Origin: DASSFG01 sp035547915
Lineage (GTDB): Bacteria; Planctomycetota; Planctomycetia; Pirellulales; JAICIG01
Length of the DNA stretch: 64,000 nt
Direction of reading: 5' to 3'
NCBI GenBank assembly: GCA_035547915.1
Contig: DASZTS010000023.1
Location: 186,001-250,000 of the forward strand
Shown here: one piece after another, positions 7,247 through 14,658 of the stretch
Numbering within the stretch: the first letter of the stretch is position 1
Layout: each line of letters begins with the position of its first letter
Made by a program: the position numbers and the translations under genes
Notes under the pieces: generated by a model
The model's input: the letters and a program-made list of their open reading frames with translations, nothing else
Databases searched by the model: none
What the model was told of the DNA's origin: nothing

Positions 7247-7927
7247 ATGGACGTTCAGACGCTCCTTAAGTGGATCGATGACCAAGTCTTCAAAGCCAAC
7301 ATGAACATTGACTACAACCAAGTCATGGCGTGGTGGCTGTTTTGGATTGACTTGACTGCAAAACTGGTTCCCGGTCTTTTCGGAGTCATAGGCACCTATT
7401 ATTCGTCGAAGCGCGAGCATGCAAAGCTCTCTTTTAAGATTTCGTTGGTGTCGATCTTTATTACGGTTTTCCTTTTAGCGTGCCCCACAAATACATATTT
7501 TGCGACATACGACATCGCGGCGCGCGAATGGCGTGGCATCGAGCTTTCACTAGAAAAATTTCGTCAGCAAACTGAAACAAGCGATCTAGCCGACGATGAG
7601 CCAATCGACGCGAGAATGATCGACGCAAAGGCGGACATCCTGCAAAGAATAGCCGAAGTCGAGCGACCAGAATCGGCGGCCTGGAGGCTCTTGCTGGAAT
7701 GTTGTTACAGGCGACAAACAGAGCGGCTTTGGGGGGAAGGCATTGATAGCCTGGAAAAAGCGACGGCGGCCAAGGCTGGCAAACCCATCCCCACAACCGG
7801 TGATTGGTCGCGATGGCTGTGTTGGCCAAGCACGCCATTCGTTCTAGCGCTCATTGTTTTCGGAATTATCGCGAGCATCGCCTTGCGTATTCTGGGTAAA
7901 CCGGACGACGCGGCGCGGCCTGCCTAG
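7247..7927 (+). CDS. three-helix membrane protein of unknown function (transposon cargo)
   Basis: This 226-residue protein has no family I recognise. Hydrophobic segments are at about residues 26-48, 62-80 and 193-214. The loop between the second and third (about 85-190) is hydrophilic and mostly helical, including DARMIDAKADILQRIAEVE. If the first two form a hairpin, the 100-residue loop lies on one side of the membrane and the short polar tail (KPDDAARPA) on the other. The ATG touches the TAA of the secreted-protein gene (TAAATG), indicating translational coupling. Two in-frame ATA codons occur (7388-7390 and 7649-7651), which matters because the nearby tRNA-like gene has an ATA-reading anticodon. 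The base composition is visibly less GC-rich than neighbouring chromosomal genes. It ends 28 bases before the right terminal repeat. Confidence 0.75.
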   Translation: MDVQTLLKWIDDQVFKANMNIDYNQVMAWWLFWIDLTAKLVPGLFGVIGTYYSSKREHAKLSFKISLVSIFITVFLLACPTNTYFATYDIAAREWRGIELSLEKFRQQTETSDLADDEPIDARMIDAKADILQRIAEVERPESAAWRLLLECCYRRQTERLWGEGIDSLEKATAAKAGKPIPTTGDWSRWLCWPSTPFVLALIVFGIIASIALRILGKPDDAARPA

Positions 7928-7955
7928 AAACGAAGCCCCCCCAACCGACCACCAA

Positions 7956-7978
7956 CACCACGCTAATCACCCACCACC
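7956..7978 (-). repeat. right terminal inverted repeat (23 bp)
   Basis: This is the exact reverse complement of 3768-3790, read inward from 7978. It is followed directly on the outside by GGTCTCTG, the same octamer found outside the left end. Confidence 0.9.
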
Positions 7979-7986
7979 GGTCTCTG
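7979..7986. repeat. right 8-bp target-site duplication
   Basis: GGTCTCTG is identical and in the same orientation as 3760-3767. It marks the right edge of the insertion, about 73 bases before the start codon of the oxidoreductase gene at 8060. Confidence 0.85.
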
Positions 7987-8059
7987 CCTTCGCTTGCTTT
8001 GCGCCCGGCACGCGCCTATCTTTTGTGCTGTCTTCCAAGATTCAACGAGCGGAGCCGCC

Positions 8060-9433
8060 ATGAAAGTGCAGCGCGCGAAGATTCGGTCTCGGCGTCGTTT
8101 TCTTACCGCTTCGGCTGCGGCGGCCTTCGGTTTCACGATCGTTCCGCGGCACGTATTGGGAGGCCCCGGTCAGATACCACCGAGTGAACGGCTGAACGTG
8201 GCGGGCATCGGCGCGGGGGGCATGGGCGGCGGCGATATCGCCACCGTGCACCGGTTGGGCGCCAACATCGTCGCTCTCTGCGACGTCGACGAACAGCGCG
8301 CGGCGGGTTCTTTCAATGCCTTTCCCCAGGCCCGCCGCTACAAGGATTTTCGCGATCTACTCGATAAGGAGGCGAAACACATCGACGCGGTGACGGTCGG
8401 AACGCCCGATCACATCCATGCCGTCGCCTCGATGGCGGCGATTCGCGCCGGCAAGCATGTCTATTGCCAGAAGCCGCTCACGCACACGCTCTTCGAGTGC
8501 CGGCAACTGACGAGCGCCGCGCGGAAGGCGGGAGTCATGACTTCGATGGGCAATCAGGGGCATGCCACCGAAGGCGCGCGACTGACAAACGAATGGATCC
8601 GCGCCGGCGTCATCGGTGAGGTGCGCGAGGTGCACGTCTGGTCCGACCGTGCCGGCAAGCTCTGGAAGCAGGGCATCGGCCGGCCGATCGATACTCCGCC
8701 GGTACCCTCCACGCTCGACTGGAATCTGTGGCTTGGGCCGATTCGCGAGCGTCCCTATAACCCAGCCTACGCCCCGGTGAGCTGGCGCGGCTGGTGGGAT
8801 TTCGGCACCGGCGCACTAGGAGACATGGGATGCCACATCATCGACCACCCGGTCTGGGCGCTCGAACTCGGCGCGCCGACTTCCGTCGAATCGAGAACGA
8901 CCCTGGACGGCACTTCGCTCGACGGCGGCAAGACCAATCTCGAGACCTATCCTGTGGCCTCGATCATCTACTACGAGTTCCCGGCCCGCGGCAAGTTGCC
9001 GCCGGTCAGGATGACGTGGTACGAGGGGGGCTTGATGCCCGAGACGCCGGCCGAAATGCCAGCAGGCCAGCGGCTGCCGGACAATGGCGTACTTTATGTA
9101 GGTAGCCAGGGGAAGATGTACCACGGCTCGCACGGCGGCATGCCCCAACTTCTGCCGGCCGAATTGCACGATCGGGCCAAGTCGGTAGCCAAGACAATGA
9201 CCCGCTCGCCCGGGCACTACGAAGAATGGGTCGCCGCCTGCAAGGGCGGAACGCCGCCTGCGGCCGGCTTCGACTATACCGGCCCGCTGACCGAGATCGT
9301 GCTGTTGGGTGTGCTCTCGTTGCGGGCACCCGGCCAACGTTTGCTGTGGGACCACGACAAGTTGCAGGTGACCAACCTCCCAGAACTGAACGACCACACG
9401 CACACCGAGTACCGAAAAGGCTGGACCTTGTAA
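8060..9433 (+). CDS. Tat-exported Gfo/Idh/MocA family oxidoreductase
   Basis: This 457-residue NAD(P)-dependent oxidoreductase belongs to the Gfo/Idh/MocA family, which oxidise sugars or related polyols. A twin-arginine signal with the core RSRRRFLTASAAAA starts near residue 9, so it is exported folded with its cofactor. A Rossmann motif follows (VAGIGAGGMGGGD), then the family lysine-proline motif in CQKPLTH and a C-terminal substrate domain with WDFGTGALGDMGCHIID. The ATG at 8060 is chosen because it gives a complete Tat signal. A strong intrinsic terminator follows at 9493. In planctomycetes these exported enzymes accompany DUF1080 hydrolases in 3-keto-sugar breakdown, but the substrate here is unknown. 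The transposon end lies about 80 bases upstream, so the original promoter may have been displaced. Confidence 0.9.
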   Translation: MKVQRAKIRSRRRFLTASAAAAFGFTIVPRHVLGGPGQIPPSERLNVAGIGAGGMGGGDIATVHRLGANIVALCDVDEQRAAGSFNAFPQARRYKDFRDLLDKEAKHIDAVTVGTPDHIHAVASMAAIRAGKHVYCQKPLTHTLFECRQLTSAARKAGVMTSMGNQGHATEGARLTNEWIRAGVIGEVREVHVWSDRAGKLWKQGIGRPIDTPPVPSTLDWNLWLGPIRERPYNPAYAPVSWRGWWDFGTGALGDMGCHIIDHPVWALELGAPTSVESRTTLDGTSLDGGKTNLETYPVASIIYYEFPARGKLPPVRMTWYEGGLMPETPAEMPAGQRLPDNGVLYVGSQGKMYHGSHGGMPQLLPAELHDRAKSVAKTMTRSPGHYEEWVAACKGGTPPAAGFDYTGPLTEIVLLGVLSLRAPGQRLLWDHDKLQVTNLPELNDHTHTEYRKGWTL

Positions 9434-9492
9434 GAGAAAGCCGCGGCAGGCCTAACTGTGATTAACAGAATTCGGAGGTCGAGGCCACGGGC

Positions 9493-9522
9493 AAAAATCG
9501 GCAGTGAAATGCCGATTTTTTC
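9493..9522 (+). terminator. intrinsic terminator after Gfo/Idh/MocA gene
   Basis: An 11-bp perfect stem (AAAAATCGGCA, 9493-9503, with TGCCGATTTTT, 9510-9520) closes a 6-base loop GTGAAA and runs into six T residues. It sits 60 bases after the stop codon, and the A/T ends could let it work on both strands. Confidence 0.85.
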
Positions 9523-9700
9523 TGAAGTTCGATCCGCTTCTCTGGGTTGCCCTAAGAATCTGTCCCAACAACCGTTATCGTGGTGTAGGCCCCCCGCCCG
9601 CCAGTTTGACAGTCCGCCGGCAGAGCTGGAAGATTGGAAATAGGGGGCCGTATGGTGGGGCGGAACTTTCCTGTCACCGAGCGCGTCGAAGGTTTGGTGA

Positions 9701-10261
9701 GTGGTGGATGACAATCAGCTCATCGAGGCGGCCCTGGCGGGCAACTCGGCGGCGTTTGGCGATCTGGTGCGCAAATACCAGGATCGTTTGTACACCACCA
9801 TGAGCCACCTCCTGGGGTCCTCCGAAGATGCCAAAGACGTCGTTCAGGACGCCTTTGTAAAGGCTTTCGTCAAGCTCGAGTCGTTCCAACGCGCCAGCGG
9901 ATTTTATACTTGGTTGTACCGCATTGCGTTCAACACCGCGATGAGCGGGCAGCGGCGTCGGCGGCCGGCGCAATCGGTCGACCTGCGGCACGACGGTGGG
10001 GAAGAGCCGCTCGACCCGAGCGCAGCACCCGGTGATCGGCTGGAACGGGAAGAATTGGCAAACCAGGTGCGTGGGGCGCTCGACACGCTCAGCGACGAGC
10101 ACCGCACGGTGCTGGTCTTGCGAGACATCGACGGCTGCGATTATGAAGCGATGGCTAAGATTCTCGATATACCGGTCGGCACGGTGCGCAGCCGCCTGCA
10201 CCGCGCCAGGTTGCAATTGCGCGACCAGTTAAAGAACGTGCTGCAAACCGATTCGACGTGA
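9701..10261 (+). CDS. ECF sigma factor (RpoE-like sigma-70 family)
   Basis: This 186-residue protein has both sigma-70 regions. Region 2 starts ALAGNSAAFGDLVRKYQDRLY and includes the core-binding signature SSEDAKDVVQDAFVKAF. Region 4 has LDTLSDEHRTVLVLRDIDG and the helix-turn-helix YEAMAKILDIPVGTVRSRLHRAR. It directs RNA polymerase to promoters of an envelope or stress regulon. The start is GTG at 9701 or the next GTG at 9704; both fit. Its TGA stop overlaps the GTG start of the next gene (GTGA, 10258-10261), so sigma and anti-sigma are made in a coupled way. Target promoters cannot be read from here. Confidence 0.92.
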   Translation: MVDDNQLIEAALAGNSAAFGDLVRKYQDRLYTTMSHLLGSSEDAKDVVQDAFVKAFVKLESFQRASGFYTWLYRIAFNTAMSGQRRRRPAQSVDLRHDGGEEPLDPSAAPGDRLEREELANQVRGALDTLSDEHRTVLVLRDIDGCDYEAMAKILDIPVGTVRSRLHRARLQLRDQLKNVLQTDST

Positions 10262-12021
10262 ACATGCCCGCATTCGACGACGAACTGCTGAGCGCCTACC
10301 TCGACGGCGAATTAAACGCCGCTGATCGTGCGCGCGTCGAGCGGGCGTTGGCAGAGCAGCCCGAAAGCCGGCAGCTATTGGAGGAATTGCGCTCCCTCAA
10401 GACGAGCCTGGAGCGGATGCCCCGCGCGCGGCTGCCGCACGATTTTGCCGAGCAGGTGCTGCGGCAAGCTGAAAAGGAGATGCTCACCGCACCCGGCGAG
10501 ATGCCAGCGGTCGGCCCCGCGGCAAGCGATGTCGCGGCGGAGCAAAAGCCGATCGCAAGCACCGTGCATGCGGATGGCGATGAACAGCCGGGTGTATGGT
10601 CGTGGCAACGGATGCGCCGTCGCGTGATTTGGACCACCCTCACGCTGGCGGCAGGACTTCTGATCATGATCGTCGATCGCGGTCGAACACCGCCCGCGGG
10701 GCAGCGGCAGGTGGCCCAAGCGCCGGCCGCGGCGAGAGAGCATGGCGACGGGCAAATCGGCGCACCGGCCGAAGACGAGGCCGAGCAGTTAGTCGCCGAA
10801 CAGGCGCCGCACGGCGAGACGGATGCGATGCTGGGAGGGATGCCGCGTTCCTCGGCGGGCGGTCGCGCGGCGGGCGCTTCGCCCGATTTCCCACCCCCTC
10901 CCATGCCGTCCAATCGGGCGGCACGCGGTCTCGGCGCGGAAAAGCGCGACGCTCTCGGCCGGACGGCGCAAGAGGACGAGGTGATGGACGAACCGGCCGA
11001 TATGGCTCGGACGAGAGTTTTGCGCGACCACGAGGCTGACAGCGCGCCGAACCAAGACAGCCGTGAGTCGATTTCTCCGGATCAGACGCTCGTCGTGTGG
11101 TGCGTCGTCGCCCCTGACACGAAATACAACGAGCGTTTTCGAGAGCTCTTGCTGAGCAACAGCATTCAGTGGGACGAACAGGAAGAGGCGGCCGAGAGGG
11201 AAGCCACGACTCTCGATGCAGCCGTGCGAGGCGAAGAAGACAGCGAGAAGGCGGAGCAGCCCAAGCCGCCCAGCGCCGGCAAACCTACGAACCGACCGAG
11301 CGGCGGAGCGGAAGGGGCGATGAGCTCGCGCTTCGCCGAAGCGCAGAACTTCGGCGCGATCTTACAGCAGCGCGCCGGCCGGCGGAACAACGATCGTCTG
11401 GCACAGGCCCAGGAAGCGGCGCTCGACGCGAATGCCGAGTTGGTGGTCGTGGAAGCCAGCGAACCGCAGATCGAGGCAGTGCTCGAAGAGCTCGATCGAG
11501 ACGACGATGTCTTCAAATCGGTCGATGTCGAGCCGGCGGCCGACGCCCCTCGACAGCAGTCGTTCGGGCGGTACCGCCGTCTGGCGAGCGACTTCGATGA
11601 GGTCAGCAAGGACCGCGCCGGGCGCAATCTCAAAAGGCCGAGTGAGCGACTCAAGGAGGAGATGCGCCAGCAACAAGCAGGTGGCCAGAAAACGGCCGCG
11701 CTCTCGAAACAAAACAGCCCGGCGTCTGGCACGCCGGATGCCGACGGGATGAAGTCGGCCGCGCAAAACGCCATCGGCGGGTACGCCTACAAGTTGAGAG
11801 CCGGTGCAAACCAATCGCCTGCGCCAGAGCAGGCGGCCAATACGGCGCAGGACAAAAAGCTCAATGAATTGAAGCGATCCTCTGCGATGGGCGACGAGAA
11901 TCGTCTGCAGGTGCTGTTCGTGTTGAGCCCGCTCGACGACGCCAAGCCGGCCGCAGCCGCTGCTCCGGTAGAGGCGCGACCCGCAAAGCCCGCTGAGCCC
12001 AAGAGCACGCCAGACGATTGA
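10258..12021 (+). CDS. membrane anti-sigma factor with long extracytoplasmic domain
   Basis: This 587-residue protein is the probable anti-sigma partner of the upstream ECF factor. The N-terminus (FDDELLSAYLDGELNAADRA...ERALAEQPE, residues 6-36) is the cytoplasmic anti-sigma helix bundle, here without the zinc-ligand cysteines found in ZAS-type proteins. A single transmembrane helix covers residues 123-139 (VIWTTLTLAAGLLIMIV). The remainder, about 440 residues, is outside the membrane, low in complexity and rich in Ala, Glu, Arg and Pro. Two short ordered stretches resemble each other: QTLVVWCVVAPDTKYNERF and LQVLFVLSPLDDAKP. The start is GTG overlapping the sigma stop; ATG at 10264 is an alternative. 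Control probably works by release or proteolysis on an envelope signal, by analogy with known systems. Confidence 0.8.
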   Translation: MNMPAFDDELLSAYLDGELNAADRARVERALAEQPESRQLLEELRSLKTSLERMPRARLPHDFAEQVLRQAEKEMLTAPGEMPAVGPAASDVAAEQKPIASTVHADGDEQPGVWSWQRMRRRVIWTTLTLAAGLLIMIVDRGRTPPAGQRQVAQAPAAAREHGDGQIGAPAEDEAEQLVAEQAPHGETDAMLGGMPRSSAGGRAAGASPDFPPPPMPSNRAARGLGAEKRDALGRTAQEDEVMDEPADMARTRVLRDHEADSAPNQDSRESISPDQTLVVWCVVAPDTKYNERFRELLLSNSIQWDEQEEAAEREATTLDAAVRGEEDSEKAEQPKPPSAGKPTNRPSGGAEGAMSSRFAEAQNFGAILQQRAGRRNNDRLAQAQEAALDANAELVVVEASEPQIEAVLEELDRDDDVFKSVDVEPAADAPRQQSFGRYRRLASDFDEVSKDRAGRNLKRPSERLKEEMRQQQAGGQKTAALSKQNSPASGTPDADGMKSAAQNAIGGYAYKLRAGANQSPAPEQAANTAQDKKLNELKRSSAMGDENRLQVLFVLSPLDDAKPAAAAAPVEARPAKPAEPKSTPDD

Positions 12022-12031
12022 AGGCCCCGCA

Positions 12032-12253
12032 ATGGACACCGTCAGGATTCGCACGCGCAACAACGGGCCCTTCGTCGTCGAAGGTCCCGTTACGATCGTT
12101 GATGCGGAAGGCAACGCCTTTACCATTAATACGGACAAGCCGGCCATCGCTCTGTGTCGTTGCGGGCAATCGGGCAAAAAGCCATTCTGCGATGGGTCAC
12201 ACAACCGTTGCGGCTTCGTCGCCGCCGAGTTGGCAACGCCGCCGCAAGAGTAA
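12032..12253 (+). CDS. CDGSH-type iron-sulfur domain protein
   Basis: This 73-residue protein consists of a single CDGSH (mitoNEET-like) domain binding a redox-active [2Fe-2S] cluster. The ligand pattern CRCGQSGKKPFCDGSH (residues 42-57) supplies the three cysteines and one histidine. The N-terminal strands VRIRTRNNGPFVVEGPVTIVD form the usual preceding beta domain. Bacterial members are soluble and their roles in electron transfer or iron handling are mostly undefined. It lies only 10 bases after the anti-sigma gene on the same strand and is probably co-transcribed. Confidence 0.92.
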   Translation: MDTVRIRTRNNGPFVVEGPVTIVDAEGNAFTINTDKPAIALCRCGQSGKKPFCDGSHNRCGFVAAELATPPQE

Positions 12254-12484
12254 CCGAGCGCGGACGTCTGCCGAGCGGTGGCCTTCTGACAGGTTTTCCC
12301 CAAACGTCAGCTCGAGCTCCTCGCGGCGCGTCGACTGAGAAGTCGAAAGCCTCACGGTAGTTCGGTTCGCGCTCCGTTGCACGTCGACACCCGCGCAAGC
12401 TTTCTGTTAGGGAGTGGCGCGGCGATGGACTACAATCGCCCCTCACGCGCCGCTCATGTCGTGGCGGCCGGCGCCTAACAAACA

Positions 12485-13336
12485 ATGGATTTTCGTAACG
12501 GGGGATTGTTCGTGGTCCAAGGAGTGCAGCGAACGTCGGCAGACGATGCCGTGGTCATTGACGAGACGTCGGTTGCTTTTATCGGCCGATGGCGAGGCCT
12601 GGTCAGCACCACCAACTGGGAGAAGGGGCGCATCATCCATGAATGGCGCGAAGCGCTCAAATCGTCGGGTGCGGCGGGGCACGACTATTCCGACGAAGCC
12701 TGGAGCCGGCGCGTAGGCCAGGTGAGCGGCCAGCACGCGGGCAGATTGCGTCGCGTTTACGAGCGATTTCAAGACGTGCGGCAGAGCTACACCGGGTTGT
12801 ACTGGAGCCATTTCCAGGCCGCGATCGACTGGTCCGACGCAGAGATGTGGCTGGAAGGAGCCGTGCAGAACGATTGGTCGGTCAGCGAAATGCGCGGACG
12901 GCGCTGGGAAACGCTAGGCGACGCGCGCCAGGGATCGCCGAGCGACGAAGACGCGGTCGAGGCGGAGTTTGATGAAGATGCCGATCCGGCTGCCGTGGCC
13001 GAAGTGCGCGATCCGGAAGACGGCGATGAAGCACCGAGCGCTTCGGCCCGCGAGCGTTCGCGCCGCGACGAAGACGCTAGCGACGACGATGCGGATGATG
13101 CAACCCAGGGAGTGCCATTCGACGCCGACGCGAGCGACTATCCGGCCGAGTCTCCCAGCGCGCCGGTACGCCCCTTCGAGCACCTGCCTGAGCTGCCCGA
13201 CGACCTGGCCGAAGCCTTCGAATCGTTCAAGTTGGCCATCCTGCACCATAAGATGGCTGACTGGCGAGACGTGTCACGCGACAGTGTGCTGCACAGCCTC
13301 GACGCTCTGAAGCAGTTGACCCAGGCGCCCGCTTGA
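12485..13336 (+). CDS. conserved planctomycete-type hypothetical protein with acidic linker
   Basis: I cannot assign a function to this 283-residue protein. The N-terminal half (about residues 38-145) is a well-structured helical domain, with TTNWEKGRIIHEWREAL, WSRRVGQVSGQHAGRLRRV and WSHFQAAIDWSDAEMWLEGA. Its many tryptophans and the phrase NDWSVSEMR are reminiscent of DUF3102/ParB-like or KfrA-like DNA-associated domains, but this is only a resemblance. The middle (150-230) is strongly acidic low-complexity Asp/Glu/Ala. The end is a short amphipathic helix (LPDDLAEAFESFKLAILHHK). The start is uncertain: ATG 12485 has no ribosome site, whereas GGGGGA lies before TTG 12506 and GTG 12512. It stands alone between the CDGSH gene and the convergent hemW. 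Confidence 0.75.
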   Translation: MDFRNGGLFVVQGVQRTSADDAVVIDETSVAFIGRWRGLVSTTNWEKGRIIHEWREALKSSGAAGHDYSDEAWSRRVGQVSGQHAGRLRRVYERFQDVRQSYTGLYWSHFQAAIDWSDAEMWLEGAVQNDWSVSEMRGRRWETLGDARQGSPSDEDAVEAEFDEDADPAAVAEVRDPEDGDEAPSASARERSRRDEDASDDDADDATQGVPFDADASDYPAESPSAPVRPFEHLPELPDDLAEAFESFKLAILHHKMADWRDVSRDSVLHSLDALKQLTQAPA

Positions 13337-13416
13337 GCGGTCGCCGGGCCCCATGTTCTAGCTCGAAGGGGTTCGGCGCGTCGGTTGCGAATCCGCGGTA
13401 GATCGCGATCGATGCG

Positions 13417-14574
13417 TCATGCTCGCAGGAAATCGGGCCAGATTCCGTCGCTGACAAAGAGCCCTTCTCGCGTGAGACGCACGCAGCCGTCGCGGTCGTC
13501 GAGCAAGCCGAGCTCGACGTACCGCGCCAGCATCCCGCCAGTGAGTTGTTCGATCTCATAACCGGTCGTGCGTTGGAACGCCGCGCGCGATACGCCCTCG
13601 AGCCGACGCAAGCCGAGGACGAGCATCTCGCGGGCGCGGTCCTCGCCACAGAGCTCCTCGGAGTCGCCGACCGGCGTCCTGCCGGCCAAGACGCGCGACA
13701 TCCAGGTGGTCGTACTGCGGTGATTGACCTCGCGGCGGCCATGCACGTAACGGGCCGCGCCCGGTCCGGCCGCATAATAGGGAAGTCCGGCCCAATAGAC
13801 TTCGTTATGCCGGCAGCGGCGTCCGGGGCGGGCGAAATTCGAGACTTCATAATGATCGAAACCGGCCGTGGTCAGCCGATCGATGGCCTCGGCGTACATG
13901 CTTCGTTCCACCTCCTCGCCGAGTTGCGCCAGCTCGCCGCGTAGCCGCCGTCCCCAAAACGTCGTGCCGCGCTCCCAAGTCAGACCATAGGTCGACAGAT
14001 GGTCCGGCGCGAGATGCAGAGCCAGTTCGAGGTCGCGGCGCCACATTTCCATCGATTCCCCGGGAGCGGCGAAAATCAGATCGAGTGAGACCGCCAGATT
14101 CTGAGCGCGGGCAAGCCTGACGCTCGTTTCGATGTCGCCCGGCGAATGGTCGCGCTCAAGCACCCGTAACTTGGCTTCGTGGAACGACTGAGCGCCCAGG
14201 CTGAGACGCGTCACGCCATGCTCAGCGAGTACCGCAATCCGATCGGCGTCGAGGCCGCTGGGGTTCGCTTCGACCGTGAATTCATAACCCGGGGCGGGGC
14301 GAAACCAAACCAGCGCGATGTCCAACAGGCGTTCCAGTTCGCTGCCCGAAAGATAAGTGGGCGTGCCGCCGCCGATGAAAAGGGTATCGACTTCGCGCGA
14401 CGACCCGAGCCACGACAATTCGCGATCCAGGGCCAGCAGATAGCGATCGACCAAGTCCGGCCGGTTGGCGATGAGCGTGAAATTGCAATAGCCGCACCGC
14501 TGCGAGCAAAAGGGCACGTGCAGGTACGCCGACCTCGGCTCACTGGTGACGACAGGCGTAGACGGACTTTCCAC
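13417..14574 (-). CDS. hemW: radical SAM haem chaperone HemW
   Basis: This protein (385 residues from a GTG start) is a radical SAM enzyme of the HemN/HemW group. The cluster motif CSQRCGYCNF with CxxxCxxC spacing, the glycine-rich SAM segment FIGGGTPTYLSGSEL, and ANPSGLDADR and GVTRLSLGAQSF are all present, with the HemN C-terminal domain at the end. HemW lacks the extra N-terminal part of true coproporphyrinogen dehydrogenase HemN and acts as a haem-binding chaperone for respiratory enzymes; this size and start fit HemW. The frame is open to 14766 but has no convincing start there, and the divergent dehydrogenase starts at 14659, so a GTG just before SPSTPVVTSEPRSAYLHVPF is preferred. Older annotation would call it an oxygen-independent coproporphyrinogen oxidase. 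Confidence 0.87.
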   Translation of the reverse strand: MESPSTPVVTSEPRSAYLHVPFCSQRCGYCNFTLIANRPDLVDRYLLALDRELSWLGSSREVDTLFIGGGTPTYLSGSELERLLDIALVWFRPAPGYEFTVEANPSGLDADRIAVLAEHGVTRLSLGAQSFHEAKLRVLERDHSPGDIETSVRLARAQNLAVSLDLIFAAPGESMEMWRRDLELALHLAPDHLSTYGLTWERGTTFWGRRLRGELAQLGEEVERSMYAEAIDRLTTAGFDHYEVSNFARPGRRCRHNEVYWAGLPYYAAGPGAARYVHGRREVNHRSTTTWMSRVLAGRTPVGDSEELCGEDRAREMLVLGLRRLEGVSRAAFQRTTGYEIEQLTGGMLARYVELGLLDDRDGCVRLTREGLFVSDGIWPDFLRA

Positions 14575-14658
14575 TGCTGACCGGAAGAGAACAGATAGTA
14601 AACTGAACGGGCCCTGGCCCAATCCTACGATCGAAGCCCCCAAACGCACACCCCGCCC

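Larger units (their letters stand above)
3768..7978 (+). mobile_element. 4.2-kb IS1-family-like transposon with cargo genes and a tRNA-like gene
   Basis: The element is 4211 bp long. It is bounded by perfect 23-bp terminal inverted repeats (3768-3790 and 7956-7978) starting GGTGGTGGGTG and flanked by 8-bp direct repeats GGTCTCTG. It encodes a single-ORF DDE transposase with an N-terminal zinc ribbon resembling IS1 InsAB. IS1 ends also begin GGT, and IS1 makes 8-9 bp duplications, so ends and enzyme agree. Cargo consists of a membrane coiled-coil protein (minus strand), a ribbon-helix-helix protein, a non-canonical tRNA, a strong hairpin, and an operon for a secreted and a membrane protein. 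Classic IS1 is only about 0.8 kb, so this is a passenger-carrying relative. Cargo genes look lower in GC than their neighbours by eye. Intact ends and an intact catalytic triad suggest recent insertion. Confidence 0.85.
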
